NCBI GenBank assembly: GCA_012522045.1
Contig: JAAYLC010000058.1
Coordinates: 1 to 34,263 of the forward strand
Source: Bacteroidota bacterium
GTDB taxonomy: Bacteria; Bacteroidota; Bacteroidia; Flavobacteriales; Flavobacteriaceae
DNA length: 34,263 bases
Direction of reading: 5' to 3'
Positions within the stretch are counted from its first letter, which is position 1. The number at the start of each line of letters is the position of its first letter. Positions 1-8,544 of this stretch are shown here, in pieces. The position numbers and the translations under genes are program-made. The notes under the pieces are model-generated. The model saw nothing but the letters and a program-made list of their open reading frames with translations, had not been told where the DNA came from and ran no database searches.

Positions 1-414
1 GGCTTGGACAAATCGATCAATTATCAAATGAATATGGATGTTCCGGCAAAACTCCTCGGAAATGAAGTCACTAAATTATTAAGTGAATTGGGACCGGAAG
101 CAAACGATATGAAAATAAATGTACCGGTAAAAATCACGGGAAGTTTCAATCAGCCACAGGTTTCATTAGATTTAAACTCGGCTGTTCGTGAGATTACCGA
201 CAAAATTGTCGAAAAACAAAAAGGCAAACTCATTGACAAAGGAAAAGACATTATCGGTGATTTCATCAATAAAAACATCCCGCAAGACAGTACGAAAAGT
301 TCCAGACTTCCTGTAATTCCTCCAAAAGACAAGGATTCTGTGATAAAGGATGTGGAGAATAAAGCAAAAGATTTGTTAGACGATTTATTCAAAGGAAGAA
401 GAAACAGAAATTAA
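1..414 (+). CDS. AsmA-like outer-membrane biogenesis protein, C-terminal end (partial)
   Basis: The reading frame is open from the first base, so only the last 137 or so codons of a larger gene are present; the TTG at position 4 is not a credible start. The fragment reads like the C-terminal end of AsmA-family proteins: a beta-strand-rich section on the pattern of 'YQMNMDVPAKLLG' followed by 'VPVKITGSFNQPQVSLDL', then a lysine-rich, probably helical tail with many K/D residues ending in RRNRN. Family knowledge: AsmA-like proteins are large, inner-membrane-anchored periplasmic proteins linked to lipid transport and outer-membrane assembly. The stop overlaps the stop region of the opposing DUF2797 gene by 4 bases, so the two genes converge with no room for a separate terminator. 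The family call rests on overall pattern and is moderate, because the diagnostic N-terminal part lies outside the window. Confidence 0.6.
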   Translation, partial: GLDKSINYQMNMDVPAKLLGNEVTKLLSELGPEANDMKINVPVKITGSFNQPQVSLDLNSAVREITDKIVEKQKGKLIDKGKDIIGDFINKNIPQDSTKSSRLPVIPPKDKDSVIKDVENKAKDLLDDLFKGRRNRN

Positions 415-1205
415 TTAATTTCCAACCCGATCACTCTTCCTTCATTGGAGCGAATATTAAGGACGGTATCATCTTCAAAAATGAGATACTGTCCTTTTAT
501 TCCTTTTAAGATGCCTTGATAAAACGGAGTTTTATCCAAATTCAAGGATTTTGGATTTTTCGGAAATTGCAATACCGGAAAATTGAAATTTACTTCTTCG
601 GAAGTGTTAATGAAATAAGGTTGTACTTCCTCGGGAAGGTATTGTTTCAAATTTTCTTTCCATAAATTTAAATCTTCATCAGTGATGTTGTTGGTCAACA
701 TATTTCTCCAATTGGTTTTATCGCTGACGTGATTTTTTAAAACCACTTCTGAAATTCCGGCTAAATAACGGTTTGGTGTTTCCACAATTTTGATAGCTTC
801 ATGCGCTCCTTGGTCAATCCATCGCGTAGGAATCTGAGATTTTCGGGTCACCCCTACTTTTACGCTGCTGCTGTTTGCCAAATAAACTACATGCGGCTGC
901 AATTGCACCATTTTTTCATATTCCAAATCGCGATCTTCAATTCCAAGGTGCGCTTTACTCAATTCCGGGTTGATAATCCAATCGGCAGTTTGCGGCAGGC
1001 TCATAAAACAGTCGTAACAAAACCCTTGACGGAATATTTTCTTTTGCAAAGCACAGTTCAGACATTCAAATCTCAGAAAACTGATGTTCATCGTTTTGTC
1101 CAACAATTGATTTACATTTATAAACGAATTGTCGAGATTTAAATAATATTCTATCGGATCGGCGACTTCTGTCAACATTTTTCGGAGCACTCCTTCGTAA
1201 AGCAT
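411..1205 (-). CDS. DUF2797 family protein with zinc-knuckle-like cysteines
   Basis: A 264-residue protein with an ATG start. Four cysteines in two CxxC pairs (C48/C51 and C63/C66) suggest a zinc-binding knuckle near the N-terminus. It is followed by a segment reading 'VVYLANSSSVKVGVTR' and then 'TRWIDQGA' (about residues 107-134). This is the signature region of the DUF2797 family, and its Y-x-x...KVG...R layout resembles a GIY-YIG nuclease-type core. The nuclease resemblance is inference; the family has no established function that I know of. The rest is a mixed alpha/beta C-terminal half ending in short beta strands. It converges with the AsmA-like gene and diverges from the GH3 gene. A TAATTTTG box on the minus strand at 1246-1253, about 40 bases before the ATG, fits the phylum's -7 promoter element. 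Confidence 0.75.
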   Translation of the reverse strand: MLYEGVLRKMLTEVADPIEYYLNLDNSFINVNQLLDKTMNISFLRFECLNCALQKKIFRQGFCYDCFMSLPQTADWIINPELSKAHLGIEDRDLEYEKMVQLQPHVVYLANSSSVKVGVTRKSQIPTRWIDQGAHEAIKIVETPNRYLAGISEVVLKNHVSDKTNWRNMLTNNITDEDLNLWKENLKQYLPEEVQPYFINTSEEVNFNFPVLQFPKNPKSLNLDKTPFYQGILKGIKGQYLIFEDDTVLNIRSNEGRVIGLEIN

Positions 1206-1245
1206 CTTTGAAAACGGATTAAAATGAATGAAACTAAATAGCTTT

Positions 1246-1253
1246 CAAAATTA
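1246..1253 (-). promoter_or_regulatory. candidate -7 promoter box (TAATTTTG) for the DUF2797 gene
   Basis: On the minus strand these bases read TAATTTTG, matching the Bacteroidota sigma-A -7 consensus TAnnTTTG, 40 bases before the ATG at 1205. No clear TTG (-33) box was found at the usual 17-23 base spacing, so the call is tentative. Confidence 0.4.
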
Positions 1254-1335
1254 CAAAATCTTTCCATGGTGTTAAATTTGGTTTTTATACATTTTAAACC
1301 TTCGATGCATTTATAGTCTAAAAAAATATTACTTT

Positions 1336-1343
1336 TATCTTTG
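1336..1343 (+). promoter_or_regulatory. candidate -7 promoter box (TATCTTTG) for the GH3 gene
   Basis: TATCTTTG matches TAnnTTTG and lies 15 bases before the ATG at 1359. That placement would leave a very short leader, and no convincing -33 TTG is seen upstream. It also argues against the in-frame TTG at 1341 as the start codon, because that TTG lies inside the box. Confidence 0.4.
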
Positions 1344-1358
1344 AAATTTATTTTAAGT

Positions 1359-2876
1359 ATGCCTATCCCTATTGTAAACTCCATTGCTTCTTGGTTTTTA
1401 AAAAAGCGCTTTCATCAAATCGAATTATTTTTAAAATATCCGATTGAAGTTCAGGAAGAGTTGCTCATGAATTTAATCGGCAAAGCGAAAAACACCGAAG
1501 TTGGCAAAACCTACGATTTTTCTTCCATCAAAAACTATCAAACTTTTGCTGAACGTCTTCCGGTAGTAAGTTACGAAGATGTTGAAGCCTCCATCGAACG
1601 CAGTCGGCTTGGAGAATCGAATATTTTTTGGCCGACCCCCATAAAGTGGTTTGCCAAATCCAGCGGAACTACGGGTTCAAAGAGTAAATTCATTCCTGTA
1701 TCACCAGAATCGTTGGAAGAATGTCATTATGCCGCCGGAAAAGATTTGTTGTGTATGTATTTAAACAACAATCCCGATGCCCAACTTTTTATGGGAAAAA
1801 ACCTTCGTTTGGGAGGAAGCAAGGAGTTATACAAAGACAATGGGACAATTTATGGGGATCTTTCAGCAATTTTGATAGATAACATGCCTTTTTGGGCAGA
1901 ATACAGCAGCACGCCAAGCAATGAAATTTCATTAATGGGAGATTGGGAAACAAAACTCAAAGCGATTGTTAAAAGCACCATCAAAGAAAATGTAACCAGT
2001 TTGGCAGGCGTTCCGTCGTGGATGCTTGTTTTATTAAATCATGTGGTTGAAACAACAGGAAAAAACAATTTGTTTGAAGTATGGCCCAATTTGGAAGTTT
2101 ATTTTCACGGCGGCGTAAATTTTGTTCCCTACATTGATCAATACAATAAATTACTTCCTAAAAGTGATTTCCGTTATTATGAGGTTTACAATGCTTCGGA
2201 AGGTTTTTTTGCAATTCAGGATCGCAATGAAAGTAAGGAACTTTTACTGATGCTGGATTATGGAATTTTCTACGAATTTATTCCAATGGACACTTATGAA
2301 ACTCCTGATGAAAAAATAATTCCGTTGAGCCAAGTTGAAGAAGGAAAAAATTATGCCATCATCATTACGACCAATGCCGGTTTATGGCGGTACAAAATTG
2401 GCGACACGGTTCGGTTTACTTCAATTAATCCGTATCGGATTAAAATTACCGGGCGCACCAAACACTTTATTAATGCTTTTGGTGAAGAACTCATTATTGA
2501 AAATGCTGAAGAAGCGCTCCGTAAAGCGATGCAATTCACAAATTCTGAAATTGTAGATTATACCGCTGCGCCAATTTATATGCGCGGAAAAGAAAAAGGC
2601 GCTCACGAATGGATGATTGAATTTAAGACACCTCCCAATGATTTGAATGTGTTTATGCAGCTTTTGGATTCTGCTTTACAAGAAGTCAACAGCGATTATG
2701 AAGCCAAACGCCACAACAACACAACCTTAAATCCGCCAAAAATCAATATTGGCAGACCTTCCCTTTTTTATGATTGGTTAAAACAAAAAAACAAACTTGG
2801 AGGACAACATAAAATTCCGCGTCTTTCCAATTCCCGAACTATTTTGGAAGAGCTGATAGTATTAAACAATCAATAA
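1359..2876 (+). CDS. GH3 auxin-responsive-promoter family protein (adenylate-forming acyl-amide synthetase fold)
   Basis: A protein of about 505 residues. I place the start at the ATG at 1359 (MPIPIVNSIAS) rather than the in-frame TTG at 1341, because the TTG lies inside a promoter-like box and the ATG gives the usual bacterial GH3 N-terminus. GH3 proteins belong to the ANL superfamily, which adenylates carboxylic acids and couples them to amines. The core is visible: 'WFAKSSGTTGSKSKFIP' is the ATP-binding loop, and later come 'YYEVYNASEGFFAIQ', 'GLWRYKIGDTVRF' and 'KITGRTKHFINAFGEEL', the conserved segments of the family. Bacterial GH3 homologues are common in Bacteroidota, but their substrates are mostly unknown, so none is assigned here. 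The gene converges with aconitase and the pair share a strong hairpin terminator at 2880-2916. Confidence 0.88.
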   Translation: MPIPIVNSIASWFLKKRFHQIELFLKYPIEVQEELLMNLIGKAKNTEVGKTYDFSSIKNYQTFAERLPVVSYEDVEASIERSRLGESNIFWPTPIKWFAKSSGTTGSKSKFIPVSPESLEECHYAAGKDLLCMYLNNNPDAQLFMGKNLRLGGSKELYKDNGTIYGDLSAILIDNMPFWAEYSSTPSNEISLMGDWETKLKAIVKSTIKENVTSLAGVPSWMLVLLNHVVETTGKNNLFEVWPNLEVYFHGGVNFVPYIDQYNKLLPKSDFRYYEVYNASEGFFAIQDRNESKELLLMLDYGIFYEFIPMDTYETPDEKIIPLSQVEEGKNYAIIITTNAGLWRYKIGDTVRFTSINPYRIKITGRTKHFINAFGEELIIENAEEALRKAMQFTNSEIVDYTAAPIYMRGKEKGAHEWMIEFKTPPNDLNVFMQLLDSALQEVNSDYEAKRHNNTTLNPPKINIGRPSLFYDWLKQKNKLGGQHKIPRLSNSRTILEELIVLNNQ

Positions 2877-2879
2877 AAT

Positions 2880-2916
2880 AAAAAACAGATTTTCACTCAT
2901 TGAAAATCTGTTTTTT
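2880..2916. terminator. bidirectional rho-independent terminator between the GH3 gene and acnA
   Basis: A perfect 16-bp inverted repeat (2880-2895 with 2901-2916) around a 5-base loop, CTCAT. The stem begins with a run of A and ends with a run of T, so it gives a hairpin plus U-tract in both directions. It starts 4 bases after the GH3 stop and lies 22 bases beyond the acnA stop, as expected for a shared terminator of convergent genes. Confidence 0.9.
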
Positions 2917-2938
2917 CTTGTTTAAACTAAAGACACAA

Positions 2939-5719
2939 TTAATTCTTGTTTAAGAATTGTCGCAACACATATTGCAGGATTCCTTCATTCTGATAATAAG
3001 CAACTTCAATTGGCGAATCCAATCGGGCAATAACTTCAAAAGTTGTTGTTCTGCCTTTGTCATCCGTAGCTTTGACCAACAATTCTTTTTGGGGTTTTAA
3101 GTCATTTTCAATCCCTTCGATAGAAATTGTTTCTCTTCCGGTCAATCCGAAAGTTTCTGCACTTTCTCCTTTTTTGTATTCCAGTGGCAACACGCCCATC
3201 ATAATGAGGTTGCTTCTGTGAATTCTTTCATAGCTTTCAGCGAGAACGGCTTTTACACCCAGCAAAAATGTTCCTTTTGCAGCCCAATCTCTGGAAGATC
3301 CGCTTCCGTATTCTTTTCCTGTGAGAACAATTAAAGGCGTATCTGTCTTTTTGTATTCTTGTGCTGCTTCGTAAACGGTCATTTCATTGCCGGTTGGCAA
3401 ATGGGTTGTGTATCCGCCTTCTTTGGTAGCGAGTTCATTTTTAATCCGCACGTTTGCAAATGTTCCTCTAACCATAACCTCATCATTTCCTCTTCGCGAA
3501 CCGTAGCTGTTAAAATCTCTTCGCTCAACACCTTTAGAAATCAAATATTTTCCTGCAGCCGAATGCTCGTTAAATGAGCCTGCCGGAGAAATATGGTCGG
3601 TAGTAATGCTGTCTCCGAGTTTTAATAAAACACGAGCGCCTTTAATATTTGCCAATTTCTTTGGTTGTTCGGAAAGATTTGTATAGAAAGGAACCTCCTT
3701 AATATAAGTCGATTTTTCATCCCACTTGTAAAGCTGCCCCTTCGGCACTTCCAGATTTTTCCATATTTCATTCCCTTCAAAGATTTCGTCATAAGTCCTT
3801 CTAAAATCTTCCGGAGTGAGTACTTTTTGAACTACTTTTTTAATTTCTTCGTCGCTTGGCCAAATATCTTTTAAATAAATATCCTTTCCGTTTCTGTCTT
3901 GACTAATTGGTTCGGTGGTTAAGTCAATATCTACTCGACCGGCAATGGCAAAGGCCACCACAAGCATGGGCGACATTAAAAAGTTCATTTTCACTTGCGG
4001 ATGAATACGCGCCTCAAAGTTTCGGTTACCGGACAATACGGAAGTAACAATCAAATCATTTTCATCCACCGCTTTTGCAATTTCGGGAGGCAAAGGACCG
4101 GAATTTCCAATGCAGGAAGTACATCCGTAACCTACCAAGTGAAATTGCATGGCTTCTAAATCCTTAAGCAAATCTGCTTTTTCCAAATAATCGGTAACTA
4201 CTTTTGAACCCGGCGCCAAGGATGTTTTTACCCAAGGTTTCACGTCAATTCCCAATTCACGTGCTTTTTTGGCAACGAGTCCCGCACCTACCATCACATA
4301 CGGATTGGAAGTGTTGGTACAGGAAGTAATTGCTGCAATTGCCACCGAGCCATCCGAAAGCATATACTTTTGATTGCCGTTGGAAATCCAAACCGTTTTT
4401 AAACCGTTTTTAACTTCCGATTCGATCTCGACATCTTCAGAAGTTTCTTGCGGTTGATAATACGGTTGGCTGCCTCCTTCTGCTTTCCAACGTGTAAGTG
4501 CTCTTTCACGTTCTTCGAGTTCAATGTATTGACGACCAAACGAATCGTGTTCCAATTCAATGAATTTCTTTTTTAAATCTTTTAAATAGATTTTATCCTG
4601 TGGACGTTTCGGACCGGCAACAGTTGGTTGCACCGTTGAAATATCCAGTTCAATGACATCGGTATATTGAATTTGAGATTCATTTTCACGCCACAGCATA
4701 TTGGTTTTACAGTATTCCCGAACCAGGTCAATTTGCGCTTTGCTTCGGTTACTGTTTTCCATATATTCGAGGGTCTTATCGTCAATTGGGAAAAAGGTGA
4801 TGGTACAACCAAATTCGGGTGACATATTTCCGATAGTCGCACGATCGGGAACCGAAAGATTGTCCAAACCGGGACCAAAAACTTCTACAAATTTTCCGAC
4901 TACACCATACTCACGCAACCGATGTGCTATGGTCAACACCAAGTCTGTCGAAGTGGCACCAACGGGAAGCTTGCCGGTTAATTTTAACCCGATAACTTCA
5001 GGCGTAATAAAATAAATAGGTTGCCCAAGGATGGCTGCTTCAGCTTCAATTCCACCAACACCCCAACCTACAACTCCGATTCCGTTCACCATCGGCGTGT
5101 GACTGTCAGTTCCTACTAAGGTATCCGGAAAAGCCATTCCGTCGCGTTCGATCACGCCTTTTGAGAAATACTCGAGATTGACTTGGTGACAAATTCCCAT
5201 TCCCGGTGGGACGACACTAAAATTATCAAATGAATTTTGAGCCCATTTCAAGAAGGTATAACGTTCTCTGTTTCGATTGTATTCTTCTTCCATATTGCGT
5301 TGATACGCATAAGGTGCAGCAAAATAGTCGACTTGCACGCTGTGGTCAATGACCAAATCAACAGGGATAAGCGGGTTTATGCCGCCGGCATCCTTGCCTT
5401 TTCGGGCTACTTCGGCACGTAATGAAGCTATGTCCACAACGGCGGGAACTCCCGTGAAATCTTGCATAAGGACACGGGCAGGTTTAAAAGCAACATCCTT
5501 TTCCTGTTTGGGATTCCAGTTTAATAGCGTTTCAATATGTTCTTTGGTCACGCCGAAATCGTCGTAATTTCGCAAAGCATTCTCCAAAAGGATACGAATG
5601 GAGAACGGCAATTTATTAATGTTGTATCCTTTGGATTCTAATTCTTTTAGGCTGTAATATTGGAGTTTCTTTCCCGAAACATCCAGTGTTTTTTTAACAT
5701 TGTAGATATCTTGATTCAT
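2939..5719 (-). CDS. acnA: aconitate hydratase, AcnA/IRP1 type
   Basis: A 926-residue protein of full aconitase-A length. It interconverts citrate and isocitrate through cis-aconitate in the TCA cycle, using a [4Fe-4S] cluster in the cytoplasm. The three cluster cysteines are visible: C467 in 'AITSCTNTSNP' and C533/C536 in 'YGCTSCIGNSGPLP'. Other conserved parts are 'LVGTDSHTPMVNG' (about 202-213) and the C-terminal swivel domain with 'GDSITTDHISPAGS' and 'KEYGSGSSRDWAAKG'. An in-frame TTG lies two codons upstream, but the ATG at 5719 gives the natural MNQDIYN start. It is monocistronic: a terminator is shared with the GH3 gene on one side and a divergent macro-domain gene lies about 200 bases away on the other. 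The long gap upstream probably holds its promoter, though I saw no clean TAnnTTTG there. Confidence 0.97.
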   Translation of the reverse strand: MNQDIYNVKKTLDVSGKKLQYYSLKELESKGYNINKLPFSIRILLENALRNYDDFGVTKEHIETLLNWNPKQEKDVAFKPARVLMQDFTGVPAVVDIASLRAEVARKGKDAGGINPLIPVDLVIDHSVQVDYFAAPYAYQRNMEEEYNRNRERYTFLKWAQNSFDNFSVVPPGMGICHQVNLEYFSKGVIERDGMAFPDTLVGTDSHTPMVNGIGVVGWGVGGIEAEAAILGQPIYFITPEVIGLKLTGKLPVGATSTDLVLTIAHRLREYGVVGKFVEVFGPGLDNLSVPDRATIGNMSPEFGCTITFFPIDDKTLEYMENSNRSKAQIDLVREYCKTNMLWRENESQIQYTDVIELDISTVQPTVAGPKRPQDKIYLKDLKKKFIELEHDSFGRQYIELEERERALTRWKAEGGSQPYYQPQETSEDVEIESEVKNGLKTVWISNGNQKYMLSDGSVAIAAITSCTNTSNPYVMVGAGLVAKKARELGIDVKPWVKTSLAPGSKVVTDYLEKADLLKDLEAMQFHLVGYGCTSCIGNSGPLPPEIAKAVDENDLIVTSVLSGNRNFEARIHPQVKMNFLMSPMLVVAFAIAGRVDIDLTTEPISQDRNGKDIYLKDIWPSDEEIKKVVQKVLTPEDFRRTYDEIFEGNEIWKNLEVPKGQLYKWDEKSTYIKEVPFYTNLSEQPKKLANIKGARVLLKLGDSITTDHISPAGSFNEHSAAGKYLISKGVERRDFNSYGSRRGNDEVMVRGTFANVRIKNELATKEGGYTTHLPTGNEMTVYEAAQEYKKTDTPLIVLTGKEYGSGSSRDWAAKGTFLLGVKAVLAESYERIHRSNLIMMGVLPLEYKKGESAETFGLTGRETISIEGIENDLKPQKELLVKATDDKGRTTTFEVIARLDSPIEVAYYQNEGILQYVLRQFLNKN

Positions 5720-5822
5720 AAACAAAATTTTTTATATAAATGAGACTCAAAAATTTGATTTTCCTGCTATTTTAATTTTAAACCTTCTAAATTCAGCTTT
5801 TATAAGTTGAATTACCTGAGAA

Positions 5823-5850
5823 TTGCCTTCGACAAAATAAAGTAACTTTG
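5823..5850 (+). promoter_or_regulatory. Bacteroidota-type promoter for the macro-domain gene
   Basis: A TTG at 5823-5825 is followed after 17 bases by TAACTTTG at 5843-5850. This is the best match in the window to the -33/-7 pattern of the phylum (TTG, 17-23 bases, TAnnTTTG). It lies 68 bases before the ATG at 5919 and implies a leader of roughly 60 bases. Confidence 0.65.
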
Positions 5851-5918
5851 TAAATTTAACTCAAATAAAATAATATCCCAAGAATTCTTCTTGCTATAAA
5901 AATATTTTATCAATTCTT

Positions 5919-6437
5919 ATGAAATTAAAATGCATTCAAGGAGATATCACAACATTTGAAGGCGATGCGATTGTCAATGCCGCAAACAGTTCCTTAATGG
6001 GCGGCGGCGGTGTTGATGGTGCGATTCATCGGGCCGGCGGTCCTGAAATTTTGGAAGCCTGCAAACAAATTGTGGAACAACAAGGAAAATGTCCGCCGGG
6101 CCACGCTGTGATTACCACCGCAGGAAAAATAAAAGCCAAATTTGTCATCCATACCGTCGGTCCCATTTGGCGGGGCGGAACCAATAACGAAGCGGAAACT
6201 TTGGCATCCTGTTATAAAAACGCGCTGAATCTCGCTGTTCAAAATGATTGCAAAACCATCGCTTTTCCCAATATCAGTACGGGCGTTTACGGGTACCCAA
6301 AAGCAGAAGCCGCAAAAATTGCAGTTGCGACCGTGCGGGATTTTCTCAAACACGAACAGGCTATTGAAAGTGTCACTTTTGTTTGCTTTGATGATGAAAA
6401 TTACAAATTGACCAACCTTGAATTGGAAAATCTTTAA
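5919..6437 (+). CDS. macro-domain protein, O-acetyl-ADP-ribose deacetylase-like
   Basis: A 172-residue single-domain macro protein of the MacroD/YmdB type. Family members remove ADP-ribose or acetyl groups from ADP-ribosylated proteins and O-acetyl-ADP-ribose. The ADP-ribose-binding motifs are all present: '[20 protein letters not shown]' at the N-terminus (D and NAAN), '[14 protein letters not shown]' (about 29-42) with the catalytic-loop Asp, and 'ISTGVYGYP' (phosphate-binding loop). It has its own promoter at 5823-5850. Its last 4 bases overlap the end of the converging aminotransferase gene. I see no ADP-ribosyltransferase or NAD-linked partner nearby, so a housekeeping or damage-repair role is more likely than a toxin-antitoxin role. 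Confidence 0.93.
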   Translation: MKLKCIQGDITTFEGDAIVNAANSSLMGGGGVDGAIHRAGGPEILEACKQIVEQQGKCPPGHAVITTAGKIKAKFVIHTVGPIWRGGTNNEAETLASCYKNALNLAVQNDCKTIAFPNISTGVYGYPKAEAAKIAVATVRDFLKHEQAIESVTFVCFDDENYKLTNLELENL

Positions 6438-7522
6438 TCCAAGATACTTAACAAACGGTGCAAATCGGATTCGGTATTGTAATAATGAAATCCAACCCGG
6501 ATTCCGGAGCCTCTTAAAGAACAGTGAATCCCTGATTTTTTTAAACTCTCAAAGGTTTCCTTACCTCGTTGTAAATTGAAAATCGTCGCATGGTTTTCCC
6601 TGTTTTTAACTTCGGGAAGCAGCAAGTTTCGCTCTTTAAAGGCGAGATAGGCTTTTGAATTTAAATCTTTAATATGAGCATATACTTTATCACGACCCAT
6701 TGAATCCAATAGTTCCAAAGATTGTTTGAAGCTTCCAAAAGCGAGCGTGTCCAGATGTCCGGGTTCAAAATGTTTCATATACAACGTATCTTCTTCCTTG
6801 CTATCGAAAGTTTCGGCAGACATAAACCCGATAACTTGCGGAAAAATGTGGTGTTGTGCTTGCTTTCTTATCAATAGCAATCCACTTCCAAATCCGGCGT
6901 TAAGCCATTTGTAATTGCTTGAAATAAGCACGTCTATTTTACTTTGTGAAAAATGAAATGCTTCAGTTCCCAAAAACTGAGTGCCGTCAGCAATGAGTAA
7001 CATCTTTGGAAATTCTTCTTTTAAAGCATTGATAAAATCTAAATCTATTTTAATCCCGCTAATCCATTGAACCATACTGAACACAAATATATCGGGTCGG
7101 TGTTTTCTTACCGACTCCAAAATTTTATCTTCCAACGTTTCGTGAACTTGAAGAAGCCGAACGTCAAAATCACGTCTGTGAATCGGCCAAGCAATCGATG
7201 GATATTCATTTTCAAGCATCAGAATCGATTGTCCCGAAGGAAGGCTGTCCAAAACCATATTAAATCCCAACGAAAAATTTGGAACAAGTGCAATTTCTTG
7301 TAAATCACAATCGCAATAGTTGGCTATGGTCTTTTTACACGCATTTAAAAATTGTTGTGCTTCAGCACGAAATGCCGAAACGCTTCCACTTAAATTAAGA
7401 TCATGCGCACGCCTCCATTCCAAAACTTTATCGGCGACCAATCCGCAAGAAGGCGTATCCAAATAAATTTCTTCTTTTGAGAAAGAAAAATGTTTTCTAA
7501 ATTCTTCGTTAAGATGACTCAT
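6434..7522 (-). CDS. class V aminotransferase-fold PLP enzyme
   Basis: A 362-residue PLP-dependent enzyme of the aminotransferase class V / cysteine desulfurase / isopenicillin-N-epimerase-like group. The Schiff-base lysine is predicted at K205 in '[14 protein letters not shown]', and the PLP-pyridine aspartate at D179 in '[11 protein letters not shown]', followed by Q182. The C-terminal half ends with '[21 protein letters not shown]', a typical small-domain segment in which the enzyme reads the substrate carboxylate. A mobile-loop cysteine typical of true cysteine desulfurases is not obvious, so I do not call it IscS or SufS. The substrate is unknown. The gene overlaps the macro-domain gene by 4 bases tail to tail and is divergent from the 2TM/DHFR pair. 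Confidence 0.85.
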   Translation of the reverse strand: MSHLNEEFRKHFSFSKEEIYLDTPSCGLVADKVLEWRRAHDLNLSGSVSAFRAEAQQFLNACKKTIANYCDCDLQEIALVPNFSLGFNMVLDSLPSGQSILMLENEYPSIAWPIHRRDFDVRLLQVHETLEDKILESVRKHRPDIFVFSMVQWISGIKIDLDFINALKEEFPKMLLIADGTQFLGTEAFHFSQSKIDVLISSNYKWLNAGFGSGLLLIRKQAQHHIFPQVIGFMSAETFDSKEEDTLYMKHFEPGHLDTLAFGSFKQSLELLDSMGRDKVYAHIKDLNSKAYLAFKERNLLLPEVKNRENHATIFNLQRGKETFESLKKSGIHCSLRGSGIRVGFHYYNTESDLHRLLSILD

Positions 7523-7600
7523 TTAATATGCAAATTTTAGGTATTTTTACAACTATCTATTTCCTTTATTAAGAAAATAGTTCCACGAAATTAAGCATCT

Positions 7601-8038
7601 ATGGTTTCAAAGACTAAAAAAAACAAAGATTTTGATTTTGAACAACGTGAGCAACGCGAACAATATGAATATGCACGTTCACGAATTCGTCAAAAGAAAA
7701 ACCTGTCCCGTCATTTTATTTTTTTTATAGCCGGTTCTGTTCTTTTTATCATTCTCAATGAATTTATAGGGCTGTGGCGTGAACAATTAGGCGATACTTG
7801 GTATGTTTGGGCTATTCTGATTTGGCTTTTTATTTTTCTGATTCACCTGTTGAATGTTTTTGTGCTTCATTCTTTTATGGGAAAAGAATGGGAAGATCGG
7901 CAATTGGAGAAATTAAAAGCACGACAGGCAGAAAAAATTTCAGAGTTGCAACAAAAAGTAGATGCCGAAATCCCGTTGCCAAAACAACCCAAACTTCCTT
8001 CTGACAATATGAACAATCCTTTTCCTGATAAATTATGA
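7601..8038 (+). CDS. 2TM-domain membrane protein
   Basis: A 145-residue protein with a charged N-terminus, two hydrophobic helices (about 38-57 and 68-90) separated by a short loop, and a long charged, probably coiled-coil C-terminus rich in K, E and Q ending in proline-rich sequence. This matches the small '2TM domain' family frequent in Bacteroidota, whose function is unknown to me. Both tails are likely cytoplasmic. The stop codon overlaps the start of folA as ATGA, so the two genes are translationally coupled and share whatever promoter lies in 7523-7600. A partly palindromic AT-rich stretch in that gap could form a weak hairpin, but no clear TAnnTTTG box was found. Confidence 0.75.
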   Translation: MVSKTKKNKDFDFEQREQREQYEYARSRIRQKKNLSRHFIFFIAGSVLFIILNEFIGLWREQLGDTWYVWAILIWLFIFLIHLLNVFVLHSFMGKEWEDRQLEKLKARQAEKISELQQKVDAEIPLPKQPKLPSDNMNNPFPDKL

Positions 8039-8526
8039 TAATTTTAATTGCAGCTGTTGGTGAAAATAATGAGTTAGGGAAAGACAATCAACTTTTATGG
8101 CATTTGCCGGATGATTTTAAAAGGTTTAAAAAACTCACTTCCCATCATTTTATCATTATGGGTAGAAAAACTTTTGAATCCTTACCGAGTCCCCTGCCCA
8201 ACCGTGTACATATCGTATTGACCAAAAACAAAAAATACGCCGATGTAGATGCTGTTGTCGTCCACAATATGCAAGAAGCATTGGAAAAAGCGAAGTCCAA
8301 AAAAGACATTTTCATCATTGGTGGTGGTGACATCTTCAAAAAAGGATTGAAAATTGCTGATAAAATTGAACTCACTCGCGTACACGCCACTTTTGAGGAT
8401 GCCGATACCTTTTTTCCGGAATTTTCAAAAGACGATTGGACTTTGGTTTCCTCCGTTAAACACGAAAAAGACGAAAAACACCGCTATGTTTTTACTTATG
8501 AAACTTGGGTAAGAAAGAAAAAGTAA
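8035..8526 (+). CDS. folA: dihydrofolate reductase
   Basis: A 163-residue dihydrofolate reductase of normal bacterial length. It reduces dihydrofolate to tetrahydrofolate with NADPH and supports thymidylate, purine and methionine synthesis. Active-site residues are visible: W22 and acidic D27 in 'LLWHLPDDFKRFKKLT', the NADPH-binding 'MGRKTFESLP' (42-51) and the glycine turn 'FIIGGGDIF' (93-101). The start ATG overlaps the TGA of the 2TM gene by 4 bases. Thymidylate synthase, the common folA partner, is not in this window. The fructosamine-kinase-like gene follows 18 bases downstream on the same strand and may be co-transcribed. Confidence 0.96.
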   Translation: MIILIAAVGENNELGKDNQLLWHLPDDFKRFKKLTSHHFIIMGRKTFESLPSPLPNRVHIVLTKNKKYADVDAVVVHNMQEALEKAKSKKDIFIIGGGDIFKKGLKIADKIELTRVHATFEDADTFFPEFSKDDWTLVSSVKHEKDEKHRYVFTYETWVRKKK

Positions 8527-8544
8527 ACTTTTAAACTGCTGTTT

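Noticed and set aside
5919-6437. Macro-domain gene as antitoxin of a DarTG-like pair
   Set aside because: No DarT-like ADP-ribosyltransferase lies next to it, and it has its own promoter.
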